Notes under the pieces: generated by a model
The model's input: only the letters and a program-made list of their open reading frames with translations
Told to the model about the DNA's origin: nothing
Database searches by the model: none
Shown here: in pieces, positions 28,372 to 36,747 of the stretch
How positions within the stretch are numbered: position 1 is the first letter of the stretch
Layout: each line of letters opens with the position of its first letter
NCBI GenBank assembly: GCA_020438425.1
Contig: JAGQUQ010000012.1
Span: 1 to 46,047, forward strand
DNA: 46,047 bases
From: Solirubrobacterales bacterium
GTDB taxonomy: Bacteria; Actinomycetota; Thermoleophilia; Solirubrobacterales; 70-9
Reading direction: 5' to 3'
Translations under genes and position numbers: made by a program

Positions 28372-28653
28372 TCAGACGCTGGCGTGCTGCTCGGCCCAGG
28401 CGACGATCTCCCGTGAGCCGCTGATCCATTCGCCCTCGTCGGTCTCGAGGGCCGGGACCCACTTGCTGCCTGTTGCGTCCTCCACCCGTTTGCGGCCACC
28501 GGTCTGGAGCGCCCGGGGCAGCGCGCCGAAGCTGCGTACCTTGATCACTTCGGGCTGAAAGTCGGCCTGAAGAAGGGCGTCATGGGCGACCTTGCACGGA
28601 TGCTCGCGGACACCCGGAATCTGGGAGGTACCCCAGCAGACGTATAGCTTCAT
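28372..28653 (-). CDS. Glutathione S-transferase N-terminal (thioredoxin-fold) domain protein
   Basis: A 93-residue stand-alone thioredoxin-fold protein. It opens MKLYVCWGTSQIPG, continues EHPCKVAHDALLQADF (the usual HPC-xxA helix of this small family), then ALPRALQTGGRKRVEDATG, WVPALETDEGEWISGSREI and a final helix AWAEQHASV. No GST C-terminal helical domain is present. Cys6 and Cys20 are the candidate redox residues, but there is no CxxC. The start ATG 28653 has no strong Shine-Dalgarno. It lies 9 bases after the ytoQ-like gene on the same strand, so the two are probably co-transcribed. Confidence 0.82.
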   Translation of the reverse strand: MKLYVCWGTSQIPGVREHPCKVAHDALLQADFQPEVIKVRSFGALPRALQTGGRKRVEDATGSKWVPALETDEGEWISGSREIVAWAEQHASV

Positions 28654-28662
28654 GCGGTCAAT

Positions 28663-29118
28663 CTAACCGGGCAGCTCGCCGGTGACGACGTACCTGAGCA
28701 CCGCCGCAACCTGTTCCGGTGTCCGGGCAGTTGCGCGGGCCGCGGCATCGACTTCCTTCAGGGCGTGGTCGAACTCCTCGTCATGCTGCGTGATTACGGG
28801 CTTGCCGAGGGCCGAGGCGAAGCCGGCATCGAAGGCCGCGTTCCACTGCCGGTACTTGTCGCCGAACCGGACCACCACCACATCGGCTTCCTGGATCAGG
28901 GTCTGGGTGCGGATCGAGTTGACCCCGGCCCCCTTGTGGTCGGCCCAGAACTTTTTCTCTTCCCCACCGAGCGTGCTGGTGCCGGCCGCATCCGAGGCCG
29001 GGTGGTCGGTGACCGGGGCGGTAAAGGTGACCGGCAGACCTTCGCAGGACTGCTCGACCCGGTCCCTCCAGTCGGAGTGGATTTCACCTGCCAGGTAGAC
29101 CTTCCATTCGCGCGCCAT
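28663..29118 (-). CDS. ytoQ: YtoQ family protein
   Basis: A 151-residue protein matching the YtoQ family, which is related in fold to nucleoside 2-deoxyribosyltransferases. The opening KVYLAGEIHSDWRDRVEQ, the segment FTAPVTDHPASDAAG, the nucleotide-like FWADHKGAGVNSIRTQTLI and ADVVVVRFGDKYRQWNAAFDAG are characteristic. The length equals that of the family, about 148-150. The biochemical function is not established. It is the first gene of a two-gene unit with the GST-N-like protein and starts about 80 bases from the end of the SRP RNA. Confidence 0.9.
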   Translation of the reverse strand: MAREWKVYLAGEIHSDWRDRVEQSCEGLPVTFTAPVTDHPASDAAGTSTLGGEEKKFWADHKGAGVNSIRTQTLIQEADVVVVRFGDKYRQWNAAFDAGFASALGKPVITQHDEEFDHALKEVDAAARATARTPEQVAAVLRYVVTGELPG

Positions 29119-29199
29119 GGAAAGAAAATAATGGACCGTGCAACCGCCTTCGAAAGAAAGTCATCGGGCGTGTCCGTCGAGTTCGGCTCGGGTTAGGCT

Positions 29200-29403
29200 G
29201 ACCCGCGGCACCCGTAGTTTCCGCTTAAGGCTGCTTCCTTCCGGACCTGACCTGATTCACGGGCTTGCGTCGCGCGGGACCTGACCGTCAACACCTCCCT
29301 CGGTGTACTGACCCCGATGGCCAGATCCTCAGTACGGCATTCGGCCTTGCTAAAGCGGATTGCAAGTGACAGGGCACCGCTGACTCCCCGCCTAGCACGG
29401 TCC
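29200..29403 (-). ncRNA. ffs: Signal recognition particle RNA, large type with Alu domain
   Basis: The minus strand carries the universally conserved SRP helix 8 sequence GGUCCGGAAGGAAGCAGCC (29247 to 29229). About 110 bases 5' of it lies an Alu-type domain: GUGCUAGGCGGGGAG at the 5' end, then GUGCCCUGUCACUUGCAAU with a UGUNR motif (UGUCA, 29371 to 29367), and UCCGCUUUAGCAAGG. This matches the layout of the large bacterial SRP RNA. The length is about 200 bases. The 5' end is set from a -10 box TAGGAT (29416 to 29411). The 3' end, near the CGGGUCAGCCUAACCCG segment, is approximate to within about 10 bases. It guides co-translational membrane targeting with Ffh. Confidence 0.9.
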
Positions 29404-29410
29404 GGTCGGA

Positions 29411-29416
29411 ATCCTA
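29411..29416 (-). promoter_or_regulatory. -10 box of the SRP RNA gene
   Basis: TAGGAT on the minus strand (29416 to 29411) lies 7 bases before the predicted SRP RNA 5' end. No convincing -35 hexamer is seen 16-18 bases upstream. The remaining bases up to 29626 show nothing else I can support. Confidence 0.45.
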
Positions 29417-29626
29417 GCGATCGGAGGAAGAACTGTGGGCCGAGGACCCCGGATCAGGGGCCAAGCGTGAACCCGAAGTGAACGTCGCTGGGCGCGGGTA
29501 CACCCCCGGCAATCTGGGAGAACATGGTGATCAGGGGCCGGCCGACAGGGCTACGGGAGGGCCGGTGTCGGAACAGGTGGTGGGCGGGTCCGCAATTGAG
29601 CATCCGAGATCGGTAGAGGACCAGGC

Positions 29627-30493
29627 TCAACAATCAGCGAGCGAGTTGGCGTAGAACGCCAGGTACTCGTCCCAGTGGGCGTTCCAGTAATCCTCGTCGT
29701 GGCCGCCCGGCCAGTCCAGCTCTGCGATCGCATCAGCTCCGGCCGCTTCGAGCGAGCCGGCCAGCTCGGTGACCCCGGGAACGAACGGGTCCCTCCTGCC
29801 GGCATCGAGGAACACCTGCTGGGAAGAAAAAGCATCGGGATCGGCCGCTGCGGTCGCCAGCACATCGTTCTCCGCGAAATCCTCTGCGTCGTCAAAGGCC
29901 CCCGGAGCCGACTCGCCGCCGCTCAGAAAAAGTGCCGGCGAGTGACCGCCGACCGCGCAGAACATGCCCGGGTTCTTCATCGCCAGGTCGAGCGCCCCGA
30001 AGCCGCCCATCGAGATCCCTCCGACCGCCACCCGGTCCGGGTCGGCGCCAAACTCTTCCGCCATCTGCGGAATCACCTCGTCGGTCACGAAGCTGCCCCA
30101 ATCGCCACTGGCCCGGTCATGCCAGTAGCTGGAATCGCCACCGTCGGGGAAGACCACGATCGGCGCTTCGTCACCCTGATCGGCCAGGGCCTGGAAGAAC
30201 TCTTCGTCGTTCGTGTAGCTGCCGTCATCACCGCTGCGACCGTGGAGGAAGACCAGCATTCCCCGCTCGCCTTCACCGGCACCGTCCGGCACGACCACCG
30301 AGACCGGATGCTCACCGGGCACCGCCTTCGACTCGATCGAGGTCTCGGTCACCTCGGCGCCGTGGGTGTTGGTTCCGAGCAGGTTGATCAGGCCTGTTGC
30401 CGCCCAAAGCAGAAGCCCGACTGCGCCAACCGCCAACACGCTGGCGATCAACCTCCTCCGGGCGACGCTGTGCCTGCGGTCTCTCGCTCTCAT
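29627..30493 (-). CDS. Membrane-anchored or secreted alpha/beta-hydrolase esterase
   Basis: A protein of about 288 residues. An N-terminal arginine-rich stretch is followed by a hydrophobic segment (LIASVLAVGAVGLLLWAATG), acting as signal anchor or signal peptide. The catalytic domain is an esterase D/antigen-85-like alpha/beta hydrolase with the oxyanion segment MLVFLHGRSGDDGSY, the nucleophile elbow VGGISMGGFGALDLA (Ser in GISMG), Asp in DAGRRDPFVPG and the final His in WPGGHDEDYWNAHW. Start ATG 30493 gives the typical positively charged N-terminus; a TTG at 30520 is in frame. The closing helix YLAFYANSLADC ends in Cys. The substrate could be an acyl ester or glycolipid. Confidence 0.85.
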   Translation of the reverse strand: MRARDRRHSVARRRLIASVLAVGAVGLLLWAATGLINLLGTNTHGAEVTETSIESKAVPGEHPVSVVVPDGAGEGERGMLVFLHGRSGDDGSYTNDEEFFQALADQGDEAPIVVFPDGGDSSYWHDRASGDWGSFVTDEVIPQMAEEFGADPDRVAVGGISMGGFGALDLAMKNPGMFCAVGGHSPALFLSGGESAPGAFDDAEDFAENDVLATAAADPDAFSSQQVFLDAGRRDPFVPGVTELAGSLEAAGADAIAELDWPGGHDEDYWNAHWDEYLAFYANSLADC

Positions 30494-30560
30494 CGCCCTG
30501 AAAACTAGACCCTGCCCCAAACGACAGGAGATTCCTGCCCCATTTACAATGCCCGCTCCC

Positions 30561-30632
30561 GGGCGCGTAGCTCAGCGGGAGAGCGCTCGCTTCACACGCG
30601 AGAGGTCGCTGGTTCGAAACCAGCCGTGCCCA
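30561..30632 (+). tRNA. tRNA-Val (anticodon CAC)
   Basis: A complete 72-base cloverleaf. Acceptor GGGCGCG pairs with CGTGCCC (one G-U), D-arm GCTC/GAGC, anticodon arm CTCGC-TTCACAC-GCGAG with anticodon CAC at 30593-30595, and T-arm GCTGG-TTCGAAA-CCAGC. The discriminator base is A, and CCA is not encoded. It reads GUG valine codons, which are abundant in this high-GC genome. Confidence 0.97.
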
Positions 30633-30667
30633 TCGGTTCGAGCAAGGCAACTACGAATGGAGTCTCC

Positions 30668-31183
30668 TTGATCGTGGACTTTCTCTGGCTCATCCTCTAC
30701 ATCCTTTTCTACGGCCTCCTGATTGCCTATCTCGTGGCTCTGATCCCCGCTGCCGTGCTGATGGCGCGTCGCAAGGCCTGGGCCTATTTCGCAGCAGGTT
30801 TCGTAACGTTTGGCCTGGCCTGGTTCGTTGGCGCCATTCAGGTCGTCGACTTTTCCAAGCGCTCGATTCTGATCGGTTGCGGCGCGGTGCTGCTGGTCGG
30901 TTTCTTCGCGACTTTCCCTGTCCTGTTGACCGGCGTTCAGCCCGGGCCCTTGCAGTCTTCGGTCGGCGGATTCATGGACGAAAGGGACGAATGCAAGCCG
31001 AAGGGGGATGACTGGGTCTGCTGGTCATACGACAACTCGATCAGCGGCAGCCGGCCGTACCTGGTCGACGTCGGCTGGGATGGTTGCTGGGAAGCGACGG
31101 CTATCCGTCGCAAGTGGGAAAGTCCGGGCTCGATCGGTGAACCCGAAGTTTCGGGCTGTGTAACCCTGATCCACTACTTCTGA
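30668..31183 (+). CDS. Three-helix membrane protein with four-cysteine domain (family member B)
   Basis: A 171-residue protein with three hydrophobic helices (LWLILYILFYGLLIAYLVAL, WAYFAAGFVTFGLAWFVGAI and ILIGCGAVLLVGFFATF), followed by an outer domain of about 75 residues. That domain has C109 and C118 in CKPKGDDWVC, C140 in GWDGCWEA and C164 in SGCVTL, the same spacing as the genes at 27997 and 44224. The start is TTG 30668, 5 bases after GGAG; the frame upstream runs into the tRNA and is not used. GC content is lower than around it. The 3' end overlaps the end of the convergent protease gene by 10 bases. I do not recognise the family. Confidence 0.78.
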   Translation: MIVDFLWLILYILFYGLLIAYLVALIPAAVLMARRKAWAYFAAGFVTFGLAWFVGAIQVVDFSKRSILIGCGAVLLVGFFATFPVLLTGVQPGPLQSSVGGFMDERDECKPKGDDWVCWSYDNSISGSRPYLVDVGWDGCWEATAIRRKWESPGSIGEPEVSGCVTLIHYF

Positions 31184-32934
31184 AGCTTGGTCTTTCTTCC
31201 GTAGCGGAGGGCGGCGTCGTTGAAGCGGTCGAGGCGGAGTGAGCCCCAGCCCGAGGCCATGTCGTAACCCGGCCTGGCCTTGAAGAAACCGACTGGCTGG
31301 TTGTTGGAAAGGGGCGGGTTGATCGCGGTGCCGACGTCATTGTCTCCGACGGTGACATCCCTGATGATGCGATTTCGCGCCTTCGAATTAGCGATCCGGT
31401 AGATCAGCGGATTGGCGAGGCCGATGTTCGGCTGGCCCCGGCGAGCCGCAGCCTGGTTGGCGAGCGCGAAGCCCGCCGCCATCAGCGGGGTCGAGGCCGA
31501 GGTGCCGCCCACGGTCATCCAGCCGGCCGGCGACTTGATCAACTCGCATTCCGGACTGGTGCAGTAGATGACGTAGCCGGGACCGGGGTCGGCCAGGGCA
31601 CTGATGTCGGGAACCCGGCGCTGGCTGCTGCCGTGGCCAGTCCGCTGCCACCACGGCGCGCCGTAGAGCATCGAGATCCCTCCCGAACCACCGCCGACGA
31701 CCTCCGGCGAACCGTTCCAGACCCACTGGCCGGTGAGCTGGTTCTGTGGGCTAAGCGACATGTTGGTGCCGCCGACGGCAGTCACCCAGGGTGAGGTAGC
31801 CGGGAACTGCGCCGAGAGGATCGGGTACACGCCCGGGGCCTGCGGGCTCGAGCTGCGGCAACCGCTCGAACCGGTGTCACCGGTCGCCACGAAGGTCGAG
31901 GTGCCCGTGCCGCTGGCGAGGATGAACAGGGTGTTCAGCATCTGGACCAGCGACGGGGTCTCGATTGCCGTGTTCTCGCAGCCGGCGATCGAGATCGAGA
32001 TGATGTCCGGGACCAGCTTCGGCTTCGCCAGCGCGGCCGCCATAGTGAGGACCGGGTTCAGGTTCTCGTAGACATCGATCGACTTCAGTCCGGGTGCGGC
32101 GGCCGAGAGGACCTGGATGTCGAGTGTGGTCTCCGACCCGGAGGGGAAAGGCTGCGGCATCTGGACTGGAATAGTCCTGATCGGCGGCAGCTTATAGCCG
32201 AAGCAATCGACGAAAGTCGTGATGTCATTCGGGCGGAACCCGTCGATCTCGATGAAGGCGACCCGCTGCCCTTTGCCGGTCAGGCCCCGTTTGTGGAGGG
32301 CCTTGAGCCCGTAGGCGTTGATGTACTGGTTCGGGGTGAACCCCGGGTTGTTGGGGGTCCGCTCGGCGTTCACTCCGTCCGGGCAGCCTTTGGGGGTGCC
32401 GGTCCGGGTCGTAGCCGACTGGTTGACCGACGGATCGGTGGCAGAAAGCAGTTCGGGATCGGCCTGCGCCGTGTAATCGGGTCCGTCGGTGGAGTAGACC
32501 GCGGCCTTCACGATCCCCTCGAGCTCGGGCGGTACCGCGAGCCCGCTGCTCGAGGCCGACGAGTTGCTGCGACTGGTCGTTGGCGCGAAGGCCCGGCTGA
32601 TCGCGGCCGAATCTCCGCTCACCGTTGCGAAGACCCCTGATGGGTCCACGGTTGCCTCGAGTCCATTCGATTTCGCCCAGCGGACGGTCGCCGCGCGGGC
32701 CTTCTTCGAGGGACCGAAGCGGGAAACCATGCGCCGCACGGATGCGAACTGCCGGTAGTTCCTCGATGCCGGATTCGAAACCGAGCTCACGAACTGCTTG
32801 AGACCCTTCGAGTAGCTCATCTGGAGCAGCACCTTGTTCGACGGACTCTGGGCCGTCGCCGGACCCGCACCGACAGCACCGGCGACAAGCATGGTCAGGA
32901 CAACAGCAACGATTCCCCGCAAATCGATCGACAT
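31174..32934 (-). CDS. Secreted sedolisin (S53) family serine-carboxyl peptidase
   Basis: A 586-residue exported protease. The signal peptide (GIVAVVLTMLVAGAVGAG, then ATAQ) ends near residue 29. The prodomain, about residues 30-175, includes SNPASRNYRQFASVRRMVSR, like other S53 proproteins. The catalytic domain has Glu268 and Asp272 in SETTLDIQV (E-x3-D), the oxyanion Asp353 in ATGDTGSSG and the nucleophile Ser479 in GGTSASTPLM. The calcium site is at IIRDVTVGDND and GYDMASGWGS near the C-terminus. Such enzymes work at acid pH outside the cell after self-removal of the prodomain. A -10-like TAGTCT lies 7 bases before ATG 32934, suggesting a leaderless mRNA. Confidence 0.94.
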   Translation of the reverse strand: MSIDLRGIVAVVLTMLVAGAVGAGPATAQSPSNKVLLQMSYSKGLKQFVSSVSNPASRNYRQFASVRRMVSRFGPSKKARAATVRWAKSNGLEATVDPSGVFATVSGDSAAISRAFAPTTSRSNSSASSSGLAVPPELEGIVKAAVYSTDGPDYTAQADPELLSATDPSVNQSATTRTGTPKGCPDGVNAERTPNNPGFTPNQYINAYGLKALHKRGLTGKGQRVAFIEIDGFRPNDITTFVDCFGYKLPPIRTIPVQMPQPFPSGSETTLDIQVLSAAAPGLKSIDVYENLNPVLTMAAALAKPKLVPDIISISIAGCENTAIETPSLVQMLNTLFILASGTGTSTFVATGDTGSSGCRSSSPQAPGVYPILSAQFPATSPWVTAVGGTNMSLSPQNQLTGQWVWNGSPEVVGGGSGGISMLYGAPWWQRTGHGSSQRRVPDISALADPGPGYVIYCTSPECELIKSPAGWMTVGGTSASTPLMAAGFALANQAAARRGQPNIGLANPLIYRIANSKARNRIIRDVTVGDNDVGTAINPPLSNNQPVGFFKARPGYDMASGWGSLRLDRFNDAALRYGRKTKLQK

Positions 32935-33019
32935 GAGCCTGAGACTACTGACCCACATGACGGCGATTCGCGGAGATAATGTCCGGGATCGAGAGTCGAA
33001 CCCGCGGGAGGAGGCGCAG

Positions 33020-34465
33020 ATGGAGGAAGCGGATGTGGTCGTGGTCGGATCCCGGCTTGCCGGTTGTGCCGTCGCGGCTCCCATCGCCCGCTCAGGCCGC
33101 AAGGTGATCGCGATCGACCGGATGACCTTCCCCTCCGATCAGCTTTCGACCCACCTTCTGACCACAACCGGGGTTTCCGAGATCGCGAAGATGGGAGCCC
33201 TGCCGCGGGTGCTGGAAACCAATCCGACCATAGTCAGCAAGGCGACCTTCGTCTGCGAGGGCATCCCCTGCACCGAGCGCCTGCGACCAGCCGACGACGG
33301 AACCGACTTCGGCCTCTGCGTGCCGCGCGACCTTCAGGACATCTGTCTGGTCGAGGCCGCCCGCGAACAGGGGGCCGAAATCCGGGAGAACTGCGTCTTC
33401 GAGGACCTGATCTGGGCCGGCGGCCGGGTCGCCGGCATCCGGTACCGGGACGAAAACGGCGAAGCGCGCGAAGTCCGGGCGACGCTGACCGTCGGCGCCG
33501 ACGGGCGACGTTCCAACGTGGCCGCGAGAGCGGGAGCCTGGACCCCGTACCGGATGTCGAAGAACGGGCGCGGGCTCGTCTTCCGCTACATGGATGACCC
33601 GAAGATGGGCACGAAGGACGCCGAGACCTTCATCGTCTGGCGCGAGAACAAGAGCATGGCCTTCGCCTTCCCCTCGGCCCCGGTCGGCAAGCTGCTGGTC
33701 CTGTTCATGGGGCACAGGGACGAGGTCTCGACTGCCCGCAAGGACCCCGAGGGTTACTGGCAGGCGAAGCTCGACCAGCACCCGAGCATGAAGCAGCGGG
33801 TGTCGAGAGTCGATGCCGACAGCCTGACCAAGGTTCGCTCGACCGGTGATACCCCCGCGTTCTTCCGGGCTTCCTCCGGTCCGGGCTGGGCGCTGGCCGG
33901 TGACGCCGGCCACTTCAAGGATCCGGTCACCGGCCAGGGGATGCGCGACGCGATGTGGATGGGCCGCACCCTGGCCGAAAGCGTGATCCCCCATCTCGAC
34001 GATCCGGCCGGAGTCGACCAAGCGACCCGGCAGTGGGAAGCCGACCGGGACCGGCATTGCCTGCCGGCCTACCACACGGCAAATATCGACACGCGGATCG
34101 AGACCCAGTCGGCGGTGATGCGCGAGATCTTCCGTGATGCCGGTCGAAACGAGGAATCGGACCTGAGCGACATCTTCACCCGGCACCGCACCCAGCAGGA
34201 AATCGTGGGGCCGCGACGGATGACCAGAGCGCTGGCCCTGGCCCTGATCCGCGGAGACCAGCCGCGGGGCGAGACGATCTCCCGATCGATCAGGGACCTC
34301 CGGACCGAGGTTGCGGTCCGGCGCGAAATCCGGGCCGATGAGTTCCGGGGGACCGGGACCATCAAGGGCTCCGACCATCCGGGCGTCGAGTGGCCGGCTC
34401 CGCCATCTGGCGGCAGCGGGGGCAAAGTCCGGACCGGATCCGAATCGGCGGAGATCCCATCCTGA
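33020..34465 (+). CDS. FAD-dependent oxidoreductase / monooxygenase-like (geranylgeranyl reductase-like superfamily)
   Basis: A 481-residue flavoprotein. The FAD-binding N-terminus is ADVVVVGSRLAGCAVAAPIA, where Ser replaces the middle Gly of GxGxxG, as is common in this subgroup. The second FAD motif is WALAGDAGHFKDPVTGQGM with the conserved Gly-Asp, and the middle DG motif is LTVGADGRRSNVA. The size and order match p-hydroxybenzoate hydroxylase/geranylgeranyl reductase relatives. ATG 33020 follows a strong GGGAGGAGG; a GATAAT -10 box (32973-32978) precedes it. The nitrilase-like gene overlaps its last four bases, so the two act in one operon, perhaps in catabolism of a nitrogen-containing compound. 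The substrate is unknown. Confidence 0.88.
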   Translation: MEEADVVVVGSRLAGCAVAAPIARSGRKVIAIDRMTFPSDQLSTHLLTTTGVSEIAKMGALPRVLETNPTIVSKATFVCEGIPCTERLRPADDGTDFGLCVPRDLQDICLVEAAREQGAEIRENCVFEDLIWAGGRVAGIRYRDENGEAREVRATLTVGADGRRSNVAARAGAWTPYRMSKNGRGLVFRYMDDPKMGTKDAETFIVWRENKSMAFAFPSAPVGKLLVLFMGHRDEVSTARKDPEGYWQAKLDQHPSMKQRVSRVDADSLTKVRSTGDTPAFFRASSGPGWALAGDAGHFKDPVTGQGMRDAMWMGRTLAESVIPHLDDPAGVDQATRQWEADRDRHCLPAYHTANIDTRIETQSAVMREIFRDAGRNEESDLSDIFTRHRTQQEIVGPRRMTRALALALIRGDQPRGETISRSIRDLRTEVAVRREIRADEFRGTGTIKGSDHPGVEWPAPPSGGSGGKVRTGSESAEIPS

Positions 34466-35490
34466 CCCGGATCGCCGTCATCCAGCCGGCTCTCGCCCTG
34501 GGCGAGGTCGAGGCCAACCTCGTCCGCATCGAGGAACTGATCCGCGACGCCCACCGTGAACACGACCCCGATGTGATCCTCGTTCCCGAAGGCTGCTCCT
34601 CGCCCAACGTGTTCGCGAGGGTTCTCCTGGGTTCCGCGCGGCCGATCGACGGCCAGCCCCTCCGGCTGCTGGCCGGGCTCGCCCGGGAACTCGGCTGCCT
34701 GATCGGTGGCGGCTTCGTCGCGGTCCGGGGCAAGGACACTTTCGGGACCTATGTCCTGGCCGAACCGGACGGATCGACCCACCTCCATGACAAGGACATC
34801 CCCACCGCCTGGGAGAACAACTACTACCGGCGTGGCGACGACGAAGGCGTGATCCACTCGAACTCGCTCGGTTGCGAGGTCGGCCTGATGTCCGGTTGGG
34901 AATGGGCCCGGAGCGGAACCTCCCGCCGGGTACGCCAGGCCGGGGCGAGAGTCGTGCTCGGCGGGATGTGCTGGCCGTCGATGCCGACCAACTGGCCGGG
35001 TCCGCTCAAGCTCCTGACCTCGCGGGAACACCGGATCTGGAAACAGCAGGCCCGGGCCCTCCCCGGTCAGGTCGCCCGGATGACCGGGGCACCCGTTGCG
35101 ATCGCTTCCCACGTCGGCCCGATCACGGGTGAGACGCCGCTGGTTCCGGGGCTCTCCTGGCCGACGACGATGATCGGCGAATCCCAGATCTGCGACCGGG
35201 ACGGCACCGTCCTCGCCCGGCTCTCGGAAGAGGACGGTGAGGGGCACATCTGCGCCGAGGTCGAGCTCGCGGAGCCAGCGCCGAGCGAGAGCATTCCGGA
35301 CCGGTTCTGGATTCCGAAGATGACCGCGGTGACCCATGTCGCCTGGCATGCGATGAACACTCACGGCTTCCTCAGCTACAGGATCCGCCGGGCCCGCAAG
35401 GGATTCCCCTGGCAGGACTGGCCCTCCGGCGACCTGCCGGACGAGATTCCGGCATCCGACCCCGCCGATTACCCGGTCGCGACTTCCTGA
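34462..35490 (+). CDS. Nitrilase/carbon-nitrogen hydrolase superfamily protein lacking the usual catalytic Cys; probable CTG start
   Basis: A protein of about 342 residues with the nitrilase fold. It starts TRIAVIQPALALGEVEANL, the Glu of the triad is in DVILVPEGCSSPN, and the Lys is in LHDKDIPTAWENNYY. Where the family has ICWE or ICYE, this protein reads GLMSGWEWARSG, so Gly occupies the Cys site. A Cys lies about 20 residues later in VVLGGMCWPSMP. It may be a pseudoenzyme or a subgroup with a moved nucleophile. No ATG, GTG or TTG fits the start. CTG 34462 overlaps the upstream stop as CTGA, and GGAG lies 8 bases before it, so translation is probably coupled to the FAD oxidoreductase. Confidence 0.83.
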   Translation: MTRIAVIQPALALGEVEANLVRIEELIRDAHREHDPDVILVPEGCSSPNVFARVLLGSARPIDGQPLRLLAGLARELGCLIGGGFVAVRGKDTFGTYVLAEPDGSTHLHDKDIPTAWENNYYRRGDDEGVIHSNSLGCEVGLMSGWEWARSGTSRRVRQAGARVVLGGMCWPSMPTNWPGPLKLLTSREHRIWKQQARALPGQVARMTGAPVAIASHVGPITGETPLVPGLSWPTTMIGESQICDRDGTVLARLSEEDGEGHICAEVELAEPAPSESIPDRFWIPKMTAVTHVAWHAMNTHGFLSYRIRRARKGFPWQDWPSGDLPDEIPASDPADYPVATS

Positions 35491-35508
35491 CCAGTCGAGG
35501 GCCCCGGC

Positions 35509-36747
35509 TCAGTTTCCGCTGCGAAAACGGGCGACAGCGACGGTCTTCCGGGACCGGTTGCCAGCGGCCACCAGCCTTCCCTTTCGATCGACGAAGGCGT
35601 CGGTGAGATGGGCGGTTCCTTCTACGAACTCCATTTCCTGCGCATGGCCGTTCCGGCTGAAGCGAACCACCTGCCCACCCACGTATTCACCGGAACCGAC
35701 CGCGAAGATCCGGCCGTAGCGGTCAAGCACCAGGGCAGCGGGCGAGAACCAGGCTGTATCGGCCACGCCCCTTTCGCCGAAGCTTCGGTCAATGGCACCG
35801 CCTGGCCTGAGCCGGACGATGATCCCGTCCCGCGAACCGGATTCACCAGTGACCAGAATGCGCCCTTTGCCGTCGATCGCGAGATCACTGATCTCTTCGT
35901 AGGATCGCTTTACCGCATCGACCTCCTGCCGGCCGTCGGTTCCGAAGCTGCGATCGAATCTGCCGTTCGGCAGGAGGCGAGCGACGTTGAACTCGTGCCG
36001 GTACGGCGCACCTCCGGGGCTGCCGACCACGACGCGACCCTTCCGGTCAATCGCGACCGTGCGGGTGAGCTGGTTCTTGACCGCCGGCATCTTCACCACT
36101 CCGTCTCCCGAGAATGAATCGTCGAGCCTGCCCCCGGGCAGGAAGCGGGCCACGACAGTGTTTGATGCGGGCATTCCCCCGAAATACCCGACCAAGACGA
36201 TTCTCCCCTCGCGATCGATCACCATCTCCGCAGGAGTTGTACGTTCCAGCGCCTCGGGAAGGGAGATTCCTTTTCCTGCGAAATTTCGGTTCGGCCGTCC
36301 GTTCGGCGACAGGCTTGCCAGGGCAGTTCCGTATTGATCCGAATCGTCGGCCCGGCCCTCACCGGTAATGAAGATCTTCCCCCCGGGCCCGGCCACCACA
36401 TCTCTGGGATCGATGGTTCCCTGATCGAATCGGAGCCCGGCGATTCCCCGATCACCGAATGCAGGATCGCGGTGACCCCCGTTGGTGTATTGGATCACCA
36501 CACCAGCCTCCGACTCCGCGGTGAGCACGCCCTGGACGATTTTCCCTTCCGGGGTCCGGGCAACACCCATGCCGAGCAGGTAGTTGCCTCCTGCCGGGGA
36601 GACCGAGGCAACCCCGCCCTTGCCGAAACCGGAGTCGAGACGTAGCTCGACCGAGCTGGCGAAGACGCCTCCAGCCAAAGCCAACCCCGCCACGGCCCAG
36701 ACGACGAGAACCAGTCTGAACCTCGATGTCGGGCTAGCGAACTTCAA
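35509..36747 (-). CDS. Secreted delta-60 repeat beta-propeller protein, short form
   Basis: A protein of about 412 residues. An N-terminal signal peptide (LVLVVWAVAGLALAGGVFA) is followed by at least six delta-60 type repeats, for example LDSGFGKGGVAS, RDPAFGDRGIAG, LDDSFSGDGVVK, FDRSFGTDGRQE and IDRSFGERGVAD, each about 55 residues apart with I-D-x-x-G-R-I-x-V strands between. It is read in the opposite direction to the three longer paralogues downstream and lacks their conserved cysteine pairs. TTG 36747, 5 bases after GGAGG, is preferred over the TTG at 36759. The function of delta-60 repeats is not known; they are predicted propellers on the cell surface. Confidence 0.85.
   Translation of the reverse strand: MKFASPTSRFRLVLVVWAVAGLALAGGVFASSVELRLDSGFGKGGVASVSPAGGNYLLGMGVARTPEGKIVQGVLTAESEAGVVIQYTNGGHRDPAFGDRGIAGLRFDQGTIDPRDVVAGPGGKIFITGEGRADDSDQYGTALASLSPNGRPNRNFAGKGISLPEALERTTPAEMVIDREGRIVLVGYFGGMPASNTVVARFLPGGRLDDSFSGDGVVKMPAVKNQLTRTVAIDRKGRVVVGSPGGAPYRHEFNVARLLPNGRFDRSFGTDGRQEVDAVKRSYEEISDLAIDGKGRILVTGESGSRDGIIVRLRPGGAIDRSFGERGVADTAWFSPAALVLDRYGRIFAVGSGEYVGGQVVRFSRNGHAQEMEFVEGTAHLTDAFVDRKGRLVAAGNRSRKTVAVARFRSGN

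Noticed and set aside
29524-29616. Short open frame after GGGAGAAC beyond the SRP RNA (about 30 codons)
   Set aside because: The translation is Arg/Gly-rich without any recognisable feature; a chance ribosome-binding-like sequence is the simplest explanation.
30561-30668. Start of the three-helix membrane protein inside the tRNA region (frame open from 30626)
   Set aside because: That part encodes the tRNA 3' end; TTG 30668 has a GGAG sequence at the right distance and directly precedes the first helix.
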